Assembly (NCBI GenBank): GCA_016870865.1
Contig: VGAC01000001.1
Location: 62,001 to 126,000, forward strand
Direction of reading: 5' to 3'
Length of the DNA stretch: 64,000 bases
Source: Actinomycetota bacterium
GTDB taxonomy: Bacteria; Actinomycetota; Acidimicrobiia; Acidimicrobiales; Ilumatobacteraceae
Below are positions 1 to 9,849 of the stretch, piece after piece. The notes below the pieces were generated by a model. It was not told where the DNA came from, ran no database searches, and was given only the letters and a program-made list of their open reading frames with translations. Each line of letters begins with the position of its first letter. Within the stretch, counting starts at the first letter, position 1. The translations under genes and the position numbers were made by a program.

Positions 1-258
1 ATCGGCCTTCACCTTGTAACCCACGCGCGTCGGCTTGCCCTTGTGCACGAGCATGACGTTCGATGCATCGACGGGAACCTCCTTGTCGATGATTCCACCC
101 TGCTGGTTCGCCTGCCGCGGCTTGGTGTGGCGCTTGGCGATGTTGAGACCGCCCAGTAGCACCTTGTTTTCCCTCGGAAGCACGGCCTGGATTTCTCCCT
201 GCTCACCCTTGTTCTTGCCTGCGATCACCACGACGGTGTCGCCTTTGCGCAACTTCAT
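1..258 (-). CDS. rplX: 50S ribosomal protein L24 (3' end outside window)
   Basis: L24 is an early 23S rRNA-binding assembly protein located near the tunnel exit. The visible 86 residues start MKLRKGDTVVVIAGK, the KOW motif typical of the family, and continue with the conserved KRHTKP segment. The family is about 100-105 residues long, so roughly the last 20 residues lie beyond the left edge. The ATG at 258-256 abuts the rplN stop at 261-259 with no spacer, which fixes the start and implies coupled translation in the S10/spc gene order. Confidence 0.95.
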   Translation of the reverse strand, partial: MKLRKGDTVVVIAGKNKGEQGEIQAVLPRENKVLLGGLNIAKRHTKPRQANQQGGIIDKEVPVDASNVMLVHKGKPTRVGYKVKAD

Positions 259-627
259 CTAGAGCACCTCCGGTGCGAGCGAAATGATTCGCATGAACTT
301 CTTGTCACGCAGCTCGCGACCAACCGGTCCGAAGATGCGGGTGCCGCGCGGCGTGAGGTCTTCTTTGATGAGCACGGCGGCGTTCTCGTCGAAACGGATG
401 TAGCTGCCGTCGGGACGACGTTTTTCCTTTTTGGTGCGGACGACGACACAACGCACGACCTCGCCCTTCTTCACGCCGGCACCGGGGATGGCGTCCTTCA
501 CGGTGGCGATGAAGACGTCGCCGATCGAGGCATAACGACGGCGCGTGCCGCCGAGAACCTTGATGACGAGAACCTCGCGGGCACCGCTGTTGTCGGCGAC
601 ACGGAGACGGGATTCCTGCTGGATCAT
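259..627 (-). CDS. rplN: 50S ribosomal protein L14
   Basis: L14 (122 aa, the normal family length) sits on the subunit interface and binds 23S rRNA. It starts [19 protein letters not shown], the conserved N-terminus. The start overlaps the rpsQ stop in an ATGA arrangement (624-627) and the stop abuts rplX, so translation is probably coupled through this part of the operon. Nothing unusual in the protein. Confidence 0.97.
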   Translation of the reverse strand: MIQQESRLRVADNSGAREVLVIKVLGGTRRRYASIGDVFIATVKDAIPGAGVKKGEVVRCVVVRTKKEKRRPDGSYIRFDENAAVLIKEDLTPRGTRIFGPVGRELRDKKFMRIISLAPEVL

Positions 628-896
628 TTCGCACGCTCCACGACTTCGATGACGCGCCAGCGCTTGTTTTTCGACAACGGTCGGGTTTCCATGACGCGCA
701 CACGATCCCCGATCTGAACGTCATTGGTTTCGTCGTGCGCGTAGAGCTTCTTCGTGCGGAGCACGGATTTTGCATACTTCGGATGGCGCACGCGCTCGAC
801 GACGGCGATGACAGCGGTCTTGTCCATCTTGTTGGACACGACCACGCCCTCCCGTACCTTGCGGGCGTTGCGCTCTTGGGTGGTTTGTTCTGACAT
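624..896 (-). CDS. rpsQ: 30S ribosomal protein S17
   Basis: S17 (90 aa) is a primary 16S rRNA-binding OB-fold protein. The segment [16 protein letters not shown] and the later basic stretch around [14 protein letters not shown] are characteristic. I use the ATG at 896; a GTG at 905 would add three residues and would begin directly after the rpmC stop. The stop overlaps the rplN start by ATGA. Confidence 0.95.
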   Translation of the reverse strand: MSEQTTQERNARKVREGVVVSNKMDKTAVIAVVERVRHPKYAKSVLRTKKLYAHDETNDVQIGDRVRVMETRPLSKNKRWRVIEVVERAK

Positions 897-905
897 TGTG
901 TTCAC

Positions 906-1121
906 TTACTCCCCTGCTCCGGCGGCAGCGATCTCGCGCTGGCGGATGAGCGTGTTGAGACGAGCGATGCGACGGCGTGCCTTGCGCAGTTCGCTCGTCT
1001 TGTCGAGTTGGCCCGTGGCGTGACGGAACCGGAGGTTGAGTGCCTCTTGCTTGGTCGCCCGTAGTTCAGCAACGAGGCCCGCGAGGTCGAGGTCACGCAG
1101 CTGGTCGGTGTTCTTCGCCAT
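906..1121 (-). CDS. rpmC: 50S ribosomal protein L29
   Basis: L29 (71 aa) is a two-helix protein near the exit tunnel. It reads MAKNTDQLRDLDLAGLVAEL, followed by the conserved LRFRHATGQL segment and the basic second helix with KARRRIARLNTL. It lies 2 nt after the rplP stop in transcription order and is followed directly by rpsQ, the standard order rplP-rpmC-rpsQ. Confidence 0.96.
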   Translation of the reverse strand: MAKNTDQLRDLDLAGLVAELRATKQEALNLRFRHATGQLDKTSELRKARRRIARLNTLIRQREIAAAGAGE

Positions 1122-1123
1122 GG

Positions 1124-1540
1124 TCAGATCGTCTCCTCGCGGGTGATGATGCGGGCCTTGATGGGCAACTTCTGGACTGCGCGGGAGAGCGCTTCGCGCG
1201 CGGTCTGCTCACTGGGGTACGACAGTTCGAAGAGCACACGCCCGGGCTTGACGACGGCAACCCAGAACTCGGGGTTGCCCTTGCCCGAACCCATCCGGGT
1301 TTCGGCGGGCTTCTTCGTGACCGGCTTGTCGGGGAACACGTTGATCCATACCTTGCCGCCACGCTTGATGTGGCGGGTCATGGCGATACGCGCGGCCTCG
1401 ATCTGGCGGGCGGTGAGCCAGCCGGGCTCGAGAGCCTGGATTCCGTATTCGCCAAAAGCCAAGTCGGTTGCGCCCTTGGAGTTTCCTCCGGTGCGACCGC
1501 GATGGTGCTTGCGGTGTTTGGTCTTGCGGGGCATCAGCAT
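1124..1540 (-). CDS. rplP: 50S ribosomal protein L16
   Basis: L16 (138 aa) helps shape the A site and the 5S rRNA region. It begins [15 protein letters not shown], which matches the conserved MLMP-R-x-K-x-RKxHRG start and supports the ATG at 1540 rather than the internal ATG at 1534. Length and the [15 protein letters not shown] motif are typical. Confidence 0.97.
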   Translation of the reverse strand: MLMPRKTKHRKHHRGRTGGNSKGATDLAFGEYGIQALEPGWLTARQIEAARIAMTRHIKRGGKVWINVFPDKPVTKKPAETRMGSGKGNPEFWVAVVKPGRVLFELSYPSEQTAREALSRAVQKLPIKARIITREETI

Positions 1541-1546
1541 GATTGA

Positions 1547-2427
<881 letters not shown>

Positions 2428-2428
<1 letters not shown>

Positions 2429-3003
2429 CAGTTCTCCTCGCCGTTCGTGTCGGCGGTTGCGGTGGTTTCGGGTTCGGTTGACTCGTTGGTGGCCGGCGCG
2501 GCTTCGTCCTTGGCGGCGGCCGCTCGGGCACGGCCACGCTCGACGCGTGCGCGACGGGCAGCAGTTGCCGGGTTGACACCACGCGATGCGGTCGACGACT
2601 GGAAAATGCTCAGGCGACGGTCATCCATGACGCCGACGACAACGGTGATGTGACAGGTGCGCTTGTTGATGCGACCCGCGCGGCCTTTGGCACGCGGGCG
2701 GAAACGCTTGAGCGTGGGACCCTCGTCGGCGAAGCACGCCTTCACGTAGAGGGTCTCCGCATCGAGGTCGTCGTTCGTGACAGCGTTGGCCACGGCGGAG
2801 GCGACAACCTTGCGGATCACGTGGGCGGCTTCGCGCGTCGTGAACTTCAGGATCTCGTCAGCGGTCCGCACGTCCTTGTCACGGATGAGGTCAAGGACGG
2901 GTCGCGCCTTCGACGCCGACATCCGCACCCAGCGCGCAACAGCCTTGGAGCCCGTCTTTTCGCCGGCGACGAAGGAACCTTCGTTGAGCTTGGGACCGGT
3001 CAT
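2428..3003 (-). CDS. rplV: 50S ribosomal protein L22 with long acidic tail
   Basis: L22 contributes a beta hairpin to the peptide exit tunnel. The body (residues about 15-125) contains [19 protein letters not shown] and the hairpin/terminal motif [19 protein letters not shown]. The gene is 191 aa against about 110-130 for the family core; the extra C-terminal part (about residues 130-191) is low-complexity and rich in Ala, Thr and Glu. Start and stop overlap rpsS and rpsC by ATGA. Confidence 0.95.
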
Positions 3004-3284
3004 GGATTGGCCTTTACGTTCTTTTCCTGGCCGGAGTGGAACTTGAAGATGCGCGTCGGCGCGAACTCACCGAGCTTGTGTCCGACCATCGACTCCGAGA
3101 TGTACACGGGGACGTGCCTGCGACCGTCGTGGATTGCGATCGTGTGTCCGACCATGTCGGGGATGACCGTGGAACGACGTGACCAGGTCTTGATGACCCG
3201 GCGGTCGGTATCGGCGTTCGCGGCATCGACCTTCTTCAACAGGTGTTCGTCGACGAACGCGCCCTTCTTCAGGCTGCGTGACAT
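3000..3284 (-). CDS. rpsS: 30S ribosomal protein S19
   Basis: S19 (94 aa) binds the 16S rRNA head with S13. It begins [18 protein letters not shown] and contains the conserved [18 protein letters not shown] segment and [12 protein letters not shown]. It follows rplB after 3 nt and overlaps the rplV start by ATGA. Confidence 0.97.
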   Translation of the reverse strand: MSRSLKKGAFVDEHLLKKVDAANADTDRRVIKTWSRRSTVIPDMVGHTIAIHDGRRHVPVYISESMVGHKLGEFAPTRIFKFHSGQEKNVKANP

Positions 3285-3287
3285 TTC

Positions 3288-4124
3288 TTACCTCCGACCC
3301 TTGCCACCACGACGGCGACGAACGATGAGTTGCTGTGATGCCTTGTTGGTGTTGCGCGTGCGCCGCTCGGGCTTGCCCCATGGCGACACAGCGGGACGAC
3401 CACCCGAGGTCTTGCCTTCGCCACCACCGAGCGGGTGATCGACGGGGTTCATGGCGACACCGCGGCTCTGCGGACGCACACCTTTCCAACGGTTACGACC
3501 CGCCTTGCCGATCTTCATGAGTTCGTGCTCGGAGTTGCCGACCTCGCCGACGGTCGCGCGGCAGTCGATGAGCACGCGGCGCATCTCACTCGACGGCATG
3601 CGCAGTGTCGCAAAGTCGCCATCTTTTGCGACCAACTGAACGACCATGCCGGCCGAACGGCCGATCTTGCCGCCCTGGCCGGGGCGCAGTTCGACGTTGT
3701 GCACCGTGGTACCAACGGGGATGTAACGCAGCGGAAGCGCGTTACCCAACTTGATGTCGGCACCCTGGCCCGACTCGACGTTATCGCCGACCTCGAGACC
3801 CTTGGGCGCGAGGATGTACGCCTTTTCACCATCGAGGTAGTGGAGGAGCGCGATGCGACAGGTCCGGTTCGGGTCGTATTCGATGGCCACAACCTTCGCC
3901 GCAACGCCGTCCTTGTTGCGCTTGAAATCGATGACGCGGTATTGACGCTTGTGTCCACCGCCTCGGTGACGCGCGGTCTTGCGACCGTATGCATTGCGCC
4001 CACCCGTTCGGGGTCGCGGTGCGAGAAGTGTCTTTTCCGGGGTCGACTTCGTGATCTCGGAGAAGTCGGAGACGGTCTGGAAACGACGACCTGCGCTGGT
4101 GGGCTTCCTTTTGCGAATTGCCAT
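3288..4124 (-). CDS. rplB: 50S ribosomal protein L2
   Basis: L2 (278 aa) is needed for subunit association and peptidyl-transferase centre assembly. The start at 4124 gives [16 protein letters not shown], the expected N-terminus; a longer reading frame upstream has no family similarity. The C-terminal signature [16 protein letters not shown], carrying the conserved histidine, is present near residue 225. Followed by rpsS after 3 nt. Confidence 0.97.
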   Translation of the reverse strand: MAIRKRKPTSAGRRFQTVSDFSEITKSTPEKTLLAPRPRTGGRNAYGRKTARHRGGGHKRQYRVIDFKRNKDGVAAKVVAIEYDPNRTCRIALLHYLDGEKAYILAPKGLEVGDNVESGQGADIKLGNALPLRYIPVGTTVHNVELRPGQGGKIGRSAGMVVQLVAKDGDFATLRMPSSEMRRVLIDCRATVGEVGNSEHELMKIGKAGRNRWKGVRPQSRGVAMNPVDHPLGGGEGKTSGGRPAVSPWGKPERRTRNTNKASQQLIVRRRRGGKGRR

Positions 4125-4155
4125 GAGTGTGCTCTGTTCTCTCGGTTCTTGTCGG

Positions 4156-4446
4156 TCAGCTCTCGAACAACGGAATCTCGTTGCCTGCGGCCAACGTGAC
4201 GAGGGCACGCTTGGTGTCCTTGCGGCTGCCAAGGCGGTTGGTGCCGCGTGAACGACGGACCTTGCCCTTGCGGTTCATCGTGTTGACCCCGGCGACCTTG
4301 ACGCCCCAGATCGCCTCGACGGCGTCGTGGATCTCGGGCTTGGTGGCCGACGGGTGGACCTCGAAGGTGTAGACGCCCTGCTCGATCAATGCGTAGGACT
4401 TCTCGGACACGACCGGCTTTAGGATGATGTCGCGGGGATCCTTCAT
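4156..4446 (-). CDS. rplW: 50S ribosomal protein L23
   Basis: L23 (96 aa) sits at the tunnel exit and is the docking site for trigger factor and SRP. It begins [18 protein letters not shown], the family signature. I use the ATG at 4446, which overlaps the rplD stop (ATGA), rather than the GTG one codon upstream. Gap to rplB is 31 nt. Confidence 0.95.
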   Translation of the reverse strand: MKDPRDIILKPVVSEKSYALIEQGVYTFEVHPSATKPEIHDAVEAIWGVKVAGVNTMNRKGKVRRSRGTNRLGSRKDTKRALVTLAAGNEIPLFES

Positions 4447-5066
4447 CACTCGCCGTCCTTATCCTTGGGAAGGGTCGCCTTGGTGAAGACGACCCACTCG
4501 TTGCACAGCACGTCGTAGGCATTCAGTTCATCGGCCGTGATGACCTGTGCATCTTGGAGGTTGCGGAAGCTCTTTTCGACGTTTGCATCGTTCGGGCCGA
4601 CGACGACGAGGACCGAACCACTGACACCGAGCGACTTGAGCGCCGCAGATGCCGACTTGGTGCTCGGTGCGGTGAACGACCAGTCGTCCACGACGACGAC
4701 GCGGTCTTCGTTCACACGGTCGGACAATGCAGACGCCAGCGCGAGCTTGATCATTTTCTTCGGCGTGCGCTCACCGTACTTGCGGGGTTTCGGGCCGAGT
4801 GCGACCGCACCACCGCTGTAGTGGGGTGCACGTGTCGATCCCTGGCGTGCGCCGCCGGTGCCCTTCTGCTTGAACGGCTTCTTGCCGCCACCCGAGACTT
4901 CGGAGCGGGTCTTCGTGCTTTGCGTGCCCGCGCGGCGATGCGCCAGCTGGGCGGTAACGACCTGGTGCATCACCGGGACGTTCGGCTGCACGCCGAAGAC
5001 CGACGCGGCGAGTTCGATGTTGCCGGAGTCCTTGCCGGCTGCTGTTCTCACGGTTACCGAAGGCAT
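4446..5066 (-). CDS. rplD: 50S ribosomal protein L4
   Basis: L4 (206 aa) lines the exit tunnel and, in proteobacteria, represses its own S10 operon. Conserved features are [20 protein letters not shown] followed by [19 protein letters not shown] (tunnel loop, about residues 43-85). Preceded 4 nt downstream of rplC, followed by an ATGA overlap with rplW. No L4-type leader could be assigned with certainty, but rplC has its own structured upstream region. Confidence 0.96.
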   Translation of the reverse strand: MPSVTVRTAAGKDSGNIELAASVFGVQPNVPVMHQVVTAQLAHRRAGTQSTKTRSEVSGGGKKPFKQKGTGGARQGSTRAPHYSGGAVALGPKPRKYGERTPKKMIKLALASALSDRVNEDRVVVVDDWSFTAPSTKSASAALKSLGVSGSVLVVVGPNDANVEKSFRNLQDAQVITADELNAYDVLCNEWVVFTKATLPKDKDGE

Positions 5067-5070
5067 CGCG

Positions 5071-5709
5071 TCACTTCGCCTTCACCGCGTTGCGAACGAT
5101 GACGACTCCGCCGTTCGGGCCGGGAACCGAACCCTTGACGAGCAGCAACCCGCGCTCGAGATCAGCCTGCACGACCTCGAGGTTGAGCGTCGTGACCTGC
5201 TCGTGTCCCATGTGGCCCGCCATTTTCAGACCCTTGAAGACACGGCCGGGGAAAGAGCACGAACCGATCGAGCCCGGTGCGCGGTGATGCTTGTGGTTGC
5301 CGTGGCTGGCGCCCTGGCCGGCGAAGTTGTGGCGCTTCATGCCACCGGCAAAACCTTTGCCGCGACTGACCGCGGTGACATCCACGCGCTCACCGGCGAG
5401 CATCGTCTCGACGGTGATCTCCTGGCCGACTTCGAAACCGTCGACGCTGTCGAGGCGCAACTCGACAAGACGCCGACCGGGTGCGACCCCGGCCTTTGCG
5501 AAGTGTCCGACCTCGGCCTTGTTCAACTTCTTTGCTTCCTGGTGGCCGTAGGTGACCTGAACAGCGCTGTAGCCGTCGCGCTCACCGGTCTTCACCTGGA
5601 CGATGCGCGCTGGTTCAACACGCAACACGGTGACGGGGATGACGCGCTGGTCGTTGCCCCACACTTGTGTCATGCCGACCTTTTCGCCGACGATCGCTTT
5701 TTGTGCCAT
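5071..5709 (-). CDS. rplC: 50S ribosomal protein L3
   Basis: L3 (212 aa) folds the peptidyl-transferase region. It starts MAQKAIVGEKVGMTQVW and carries the conserved GKGFAGGMKRHNFAGQGASH loop and FPGRVFKGLKMAGHMG. Unusually, rpsJ is not directly upstream: the next gene upstream is the PhyH-family gene, 300 nt away, so rplC must be the first gene of this ribosomal transcript or rely on long read-through. A purine-rich AAAAAGGG lies about 9 nt before the ATG. Confidence 0.96.
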   Translation of the reverse strand: MAQKAIVGEKVGMTQVWGNDQRVIPVTVLRVEPARIVQVKTGERDGYSAVQVTYGHQEAKKLNKAEVGHFAKAGVAPGRRLVELRLDSVDGFEVGQEITVETMLAGERVDVTAVSRGKGFAGGMKRHNFAGQGASHGNHKHHRAPGSIGSCSFPGRVFKGLKMAGHMGHEQVTTLNLEVVQADLERGLLLVKGSVPGPNGGVVIVRNAVKAK

Positions 5710-5757
5710 GACGGCAACCCTTTTTCTCTATGAAATGACTTGACTTATTCACGCAAA

Positions 5758-5785
5758 TGCTCCGTACGGCGAGGCCGACGGAGCA
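5758..5785 (-). promoter_or_regulatory. Perfect 8-bp inverted repeat in the rplC leader
   Basis: TGCTCCGT (5758-5765) and ACGGAGCA (5778-5785) pair perfectly around a 12-nt loop that can itself pair (CGGC/GCCG), giving a near-continuous hairpin 49 nt before the rplC ATG. It has no following U-tract, so it is not a classical terminator. By position it could be a ribosomal-protein leader element for the displaced S10 operon; that role is inference. Confidence 0.45.
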
Positions 5786-5840
5786 CTGAGTTCGGTTGTG
5801 CCGTGAGGTTCCCGTTGCTGGGCGCACACGGACGTCGATT

Positions 5841-5878
5841 GGAGGGCAAACCCTATCGGGCCCTCCCCCCTTTCCCCC
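5841..5878 (-). other. G-quadruplex-type motif and 7-bp inverted repeat upstream of rplC
   Basis: On the minus (coding) strand 5878-5851 carries four runs of three or more G separated by loops AAA, A and CCCGATA, fitting the G3+N1-7 pattern. The same place holds a perfect 7-bp inverted repeat, GGAGGGC (5841-5847) with GCCCTCC (5860-5866). Together with a 14-bp palindrome AAACCCCGGGGTTT at 5927-5940, this fills the 300-nt gap between the PhyH gene and rplC (5710-6009), where I see no gene. Function unknown. Confidence 0.4.
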
Positions 5879-6009
5879 AGGGTTCTCGGCGTGCGGAGGT
5901 GCAGATTCGGACAAGATCCGCGCCCAAAACCCCGGGGTTTCGGTGTGTGGAGGCCTGCTCGTGGAGACTCGCTGCACCCGGAAGCGGGGCAGTTTGGTGT
6001 GGGGGGCCG

Positions 6010-6819
6010 CTATTTGAGGTCAATTGTGGGGAATCGGTCCTCATCGGGCAGGTCCCCGGGGGCCAAGTTTTGATCGGGAAAGGGAGGCGAGGTGGTCCAC
6101 GGGCGGTGGGCCCAGCGGGCATCGTCACCCAGGTAGCGAAAACTCACGACCCGTCGCCTTGCCGAATGATTTTCGGTCCCTGGTGCCGCGTGGAGGGTAC
6201 GGAAGTGAAAAGCGACGACGTCGCCGGGCTCAGCCGGGCAAGCGCAGACGCTGGGGTCGGCCCACCATCCCGTCGGGTCCCCCATCGGTTCGAAACCTTG
6301 TGCACTTGGCAGATACGGCGCGTCGTCTTTGAAACGGTTGGGGATGAATCGTCGACCCGAGGAATGGCTGGCGCGAAAACAGCGCAGTGCAACCGATTCG
6401 GGAATCGAATCAAGAGGTACCCACAAACTGACGTTGTCCATGCCATCGATTCCGTAATAGGGATCGTCGTGGTGCCAGGGAGTGGGCGTGACGGTTCCAG
6501 GTTCCTTCACCAGAACGTGTTCGTGGAAGAAACGTGGACGACGGGTTCCCAAGAGAGCACCCGCGATCTCGGGCAGCGAACCGTTGAGGGCGGCGTCACG
6601 AAACTCATGGATTCGTTGCCAGCTCACGTAGTCGTCGAAGAAACGACCGCCCGCACCTTTGGGTGTGTAGTCGTTCGTCCAATCACTGGGATTGGCCATG
6701 TTTTTCTCCACCCCGACCGCGAGTGCATCAAGCACGTCCCGTGGCACGACACCCCGAAGCACGACGAATCCCTCGCGATGGTACGACTCAACATCGGCAC
6801 CGTCGACGAGAACGCTCAC
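6010..6819 (-). CDS. Phytanoyl-CoA dioxygenase (PhyH)-family Fe(II)/2-oxoglutarate oxygenase
   Basis: A 269-aa member of the PhyH superfamily, non-heme Fe(II) enzymes that hydroxylate small substrates with 2-oxoglutarate and O2. The iron triad is visible as WHHD near residue 116 (His116, Asp118) and His210 in TLHAAP; Arg222 is placed to bind 2-oxoglutarate, and the RYLGDDARW ending is typical of the family. No Met start fits after the upstream protease stop; GTG at 6819 is preceded by a TANNNT box (TAGTCT) 7 nt away, which suggests leaderless transcription and supports this start. Substrate cannot be told. It lies, unusually, between rpsJ and rplC. Confidence 0.85.
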   Translation of the reverse strand: MSVLVDGADVESYHREGFVVLRGVVPRDVLDALAVGVEKNMANPSDWTNDYTPKGAGGRFFDDYVSWQRIHEFRDAALNGSLPEIAGALLGTRRPRFFHEHVLVKEPGTVTPTPWHHDDPYYGIDGMDNVSLWVPLDSIPESVALRCFRASHSSGRRFIPNRFKDDAPYLPSAQGFEPMGDPTGWWADPSVCACPAEPGDVVAFHFRTLHAAPGTENHSARRRVVSFRYLGDDARWAHRPWTTSPPFPDQNLAPGDLPDEDRFPTIDLK

Positions 6820-6826
6820 ATTGCTC

Positions 6827-6832
6827 AGACTA
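6827..6832 (-). promoter_or_regulatory. Putative -10 box of the leaderless PhyH gene
   Basis: TAGTCT on the minus strand, 7 nt before the GTG start, with no Shine-Dalgarno sequence between. This is the spacing expected when transcription starts at or next to the start codon. Confidence 0.45.
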
Positions 6833-6958
6833 TGTCGCTCTCGGCCACCATCCGGATTGGAGGAGTAGCAAACAGGAACTGCCGTACGTCGAGAATCCAA
6901 CGGAGAATCTCGGAGCAAATCTTGTTGAAATCTGCACCTAGCTGCGCCGAGAAGCCTG

Positions 6959-8188
6959 TTAGTCGTTGGAGGTGTCGCGCTCCACGAGCGTTGCGCTGAG
7001 TGTGATGGTCTTGCCGTCACGTTCGACCTTGATCTTGACCGTGTCACCGGGCTGGGCATCGCGGACCACGGCGATCATGCCGGTCCGACCCGTGATCGGC
7101 ACGTCGTCGATCGCAAGCACGACATCACCTTCCTTCACCCCGGCCTTCGCGGCAGGCGAGCCATCCTCGACGTTGGCGATGACCGCGCCCTGGCCACCAT
7201 CCGTGCGGTCAGTAAGACCGACACCGAGGAAGCCCTGCTTGCGCTCGACACCGTTGGCCTGGTCGCGAAGCGTCTCGACTACGCGCAGTACCTCCTCGGT
7301 CGAAATGGCAAAGCCGATGTTGTTCGCCGCAGTGCCCATATCGCTGCGCGCGACCGCGGTGTTGATACCGATCACCTGGGCCTTGTCGTTGACGAGTGGT
7401 CCACCCGAATTACCCGACGAAATCGCCGCATCGGTTTGGATCAGCCTGTCGAGTGCACCACTTTCGGTGGTGATGGTTCGACCGATCGCCGAGACGATGC
7501 CCGAGGTGACACTTGGACCACCATCGAGGTTGAGTGCGTAACCGATTGCAACAACCGGATCACCCAGACGCACGTTCTTCGGGTCGGCGAACACCGCGGC
7601 GGTGAGGCCGGTCACGTTGATCTTGACGAGCGCAAGGTCGTTCTGTGGGTCGGAGGCAAGGACCGTCCCCTTCACCGGTTCGGTCTCGTTCATGAGACGG
7701 ACCTGCACGGTCTTGGTGCCCTCGACAACGTGTGCGTTGGTCAGAAGCTCACCGTTCGAATTGATGATCACCCCGGTGCCGACGGACTCACCCTCACCCA
7801 TCTGACCGCTGATTGTTGCGGAGAGCGTGACGACACTGGGTGCAACCGCGGCGGCGATCTTTCCGATCTGCGTGGTCGCTTCGCTCACCGGTTCACCATC
7901 AGCGGGCTCGACGGTCACGAGGGTTCCCGTGGTGATCGTCTTGTCCTCGTCGCGTGTGGCAACCACACCGATCGCCGCGCCAACGAGTGCTGACACCGCG
8001 GACACTAAAGCGAGACCGACAACACGCGTGCCGCGACGGCGCGAACGCGACGGCGAGCCAACATGCGGTGCCGGCGACGGCGCAGCGGGGGGTGGAGGCG
8101 GGAGCGGGGACCGGGCCGCGATGGGCGTCCAGTGCGGCTCGAGGGTGGGGATCACTTCTTTTTGATCTGAGTCGTTCCAGCTACTCAT
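6959..8188 (-). CDS. HtrA/DegP-type S1C serine protease with PDZ domain, membrane anchored
   Basis: A 409-aa protein of the HtrA family, envelope proteases for misfolded proteins. Residues 1-55 are a Pro-rich cytoplasmic tail, 56-77 a single membrane helix, about 105-290 the trypsin-like domain and about 315-400 a PDZ domain. The catalytic triad is seen as His153 in TNAHVV, Asp184 in NDLALV and Ser261 in GNSGGPL. Actinobacteria often anchor HtrA proteins this way. It sits 85 nt downstream of rpsJ, separated by a weak terminator-like hairpin, and 139 nt upstream of the PhyH gene. Confidence 0.93.
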   Translation of the reverse strand: MSSWNDSDQKEVIPTLEPHWTPIAARSPLPPPPPAAPSPAPHVGSPSRSRRRGTRVVGLALVSAVSALVGAAIGVVATRDEDKTITTGTLVTVEPADGEPVSEATTQIGKIAAAVAPSVVTLSATISGQMGEGESVGTGVIINSNGELLTNAHVVEGTKTVQVRLMNETEPVKGTVLASDPQNDLALVKINVTGLTAAVFADPKNVRLGDPVVAIGYALNLDGGPSVTSGIVSAIGRTITTESGALDRLIQTDAAISSGNSGGPLVNDKAQVIGINTAVARSDMGTAANNIGFAISTEEVLRVVETLRDQANGVERKQGFLGVGLTDRTDGGQGAVIANVEDGSPAAKAGVKEGDVVLAIDDVPITGRTGMIAVVRDAQPGDTVKIKVERDGKTITLSATLVERDTSND

Positions 8189-8245
8189 GGGTGTGTTCTA
8201 CAGCGCCAAGGGCCGGTGCCGCGTGTGCTGCGCCCAGAACGTAGC

Positions 8246-8273
8246 AAAAAAATTGTTGTTCTCGGTCGGGAAC
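8246..8273 (-). terminator. Probable weak intrinsic terminator after rpsJ
   Basis: Directly after the rpsJ stop the minus strand holds a short hairpin (GTTC...GAAC with one internal mismatch, 8273-8258) followed by a run of seven T at 8252-8246. The stem is short, so termination may be partial. It would end the rpsL-rpsG-fusA-tuf-rpsJ transcript before the protease gene. Confidence 0.4.
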
Positions 8274-8588
8274 TCAGCTCGACTGGAGCTTGATTTCGAT
8301 GTCCACACCCGCCGGCAGTTCGATGCGCTGGAGGCTGTCAATCGTCTTCTGGTTCGGGTCGACGATGTCGATGAGCCGCTTGTGAATGCGCATCTCGAAG
8401 TGCTCGCGGGAGTCCTTATCGACGTGTGGTCCACGGATCACAGTGAAGCGGTGCTTGTCGGTCGGCAGCGGGATCGGACCCCGGATCGACGCGTTGGTAC
8501 GCGTCACCGTCTCGACGATCTTGCGCGTCGATTGGTCGATGATCTCGTGGTCGAAGGCCTTGAGGCGGATGCGGATGCTTTGAGCCAT
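8274..8588 (-). CDS. rpsJ: 30S ribosomal protein S10
   Basis: S10 (104 aa, usual about 102) is a 30S head protein and, as NusE, an antitermination factor. It begins [18 protein letters not shown] and contains the conserved loop [19 protein letters not shown]. It follows tuf1 after 11 nt, as in many bacteria, but rplC is not next: two unrelated genes intervene. Confidence 0.97.
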   Translation of the reverse strand: MAQSIRIRLKAFDHEIIDQSTRKIVETVTRTNASIRGPIPLPTDKHRFTVIRGPHVDKDSREHFEMRIHKRLIDIVDPNQKTIDSLQRIELPAGVDIEIKLQSS

Positions 8589-8599
8589 GGTCGTTTCCC

Positions 8600-9784
8600 T
8601 TACTTGATGATCTTCGTGACGCGACCCGCACCCACCGTACGACCACCCTCACGAATAGCAAAACGCAAACCCTCATCCATCGCGATCGGCTTACCCAACT
8701 CCACCTTCATCGTCACATTGTCACCAGGCATCACCATCTCCGTACCCGACGGCAACTGAACAGTCCCCGTCACATCCGTCGTACGGAAAAAGAACTGCGG
8801 ACGATAATTGTTGAAGAACGGCTTGTGACGACCACCCTCCTCCTTGGTCAACACATACACCTGACCCTCGAACTCGGTATGAGGAGTGATCGAACCAGGC
8901 GCACACAACACCTGACCACGCTCAACATCCTCCTTCTTCGTCCCACGAAGAAGAGCACCAATGTTGTCACCCGCCTGACCCTCATCAAGCAACTTACGGA
9001 ACATCTCCACACCCGTGCACGTCGTCTTCTGCGTATCACGCAAACCAACGATCTCGATCTCATCACCCGTGTGCACACGACCCTGCTCAACCTTGCCGGT
9101 CACGACCGTGCCACGACCAGTAATCGTGAACACGTCCTCGATCGGCATCAAGAACGGCTTGTCCAACTCACGCTGCGGCTCGGGAATCTTCGTGTCACAC
9201 ACCCCCATCAACTCCATCACCTTGTCCTGCCACTCACTGTCACCCTCAAGGGCCTTGAGAGCCGACACACGAACAACCGGAGCATCATCACCGGGGAACT
9301 CGTACTCATTCAACAACTCACGAACCTCGAGCTCCACCAACTCGAGCAGTTCCTCGTCATCAACCATGTCCGACTTGTTCAACGCCACCACGATGTAAGG
9401 CACACCCACCTGACGAGCCAACAACACGTGCTCACGCGTCTGGGGCATCGGACCATCAGTCGCAGCAACCACCAAAATCGCCCCATCAACCTGCGCAGCA
9501 CCCGTGATCATGTTCTTGATGTAGTCAGCATGACCCGGCATGTCCACGTGCGCATAATGACGCTTGGCGGTCTCGTACTCAATATGAGCAATCGAAATCG
9601 TGATACCACGCGCCTTCTCCTCAGGCGCCTTGTCAATCTGATCAAACGGCGTGTACTCCGCCAACCCACGATCAGCCAACGTCTTGGAAATCGCCGCCGT
9701 CAACGTCGTCTTCCCATGATCAATATGACCCATCGTCCCAATGTTCACATGAGGCTTCGTACGCTCAAACTTTGCCTTCGACAT
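8600..9784 (-). CDS. tuf: Elongation factor Tu, copy 1
   Basis: EF-Tu (394 aa) brings aminoacyl-tRNA to the ribosome. The GTPase motifs [21 protein letters not shown] and SALK are all present, followed by beta-barrel domains 2 and 3 and the typical C-terminus. The gene is identical at nucleotide level to the copy at 24774-25958. Codon usage is strikingly different from its neighbours: T- and G-ending codons (GAT, CAT, ATT, GCT, GGT, TTG) dominate, whereas fusA next door is C-ending. It is spaced 65 nt from fusA. Confidence 0.98.
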   Translation of the reverse strand: MSKAKFERTKPHVNIGTMGHIDHGKTTLTAAISKTLADRGLAEYTPFDQIDKAPEEKARGITISIAHIEYETAKRHYAHVDMPGHADYIKNMITGAAQVDGAILVVAATDGPMPQTREHVLLARQVGVPYIVVALNKSDMVDDEELLELVELEVRELLNEYEFPGDDAPVVRVSALKALEGDSEWQDKVMELMGVCDTKIPEPQRELDKPFLMPIEDVFTITGRGTVVTGKVEQGRVHTGDEIEIVGLRDTQKTTCTGVEMFRKLLDEGQAGDNIGALLRGTKKEDVERGQVLCAPGSITPHTEFEGQVYVLTKEEGGRHKPFFNNYRPQFFFRTTDVTGTVQLPSGTEMVMPGDNVTMKVELGKPIAMDEGLRFAIREGGRTVGAGRVTKIIK

Positions 9785-9799
9785 TTCCTATCTCCGTTT
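8600..9799. repeat. 1.2-kb exact repeat (tuf copy 1 plus 15 nt upstream)
   Basis: From the stop codon at 8600 to 9799 this stretch matches 24774-25973 without a difference that I could find. Identity stops exactly at the stop codon on one side and 15 nt beyond the start codon, including the ribosome binding site, on the other. This is the pattern left by gene conversion between tuf copies. Confidence 0.9.
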
Positions 9800-9849
9800 T
9801 TGTTGCTGGTGGGTTTTCAAGGATCGGTGATTCGTTCTCGGGTCTTTGG

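Noticed and set aside
5841-5866. 7-bp inverted repeat as an intrinsic terminator for the PhyH gene
   Set aside because: The minus strand continues AATCGACG after the stem, with no U-tract; listed only as a structural element.
5710-8273. Mobile-element origin of the htrA-phyH insertion
   Set aside because: No transposase, terminal inverted repeat or direct repeat at the borders; codon usage looks like the neighbours.
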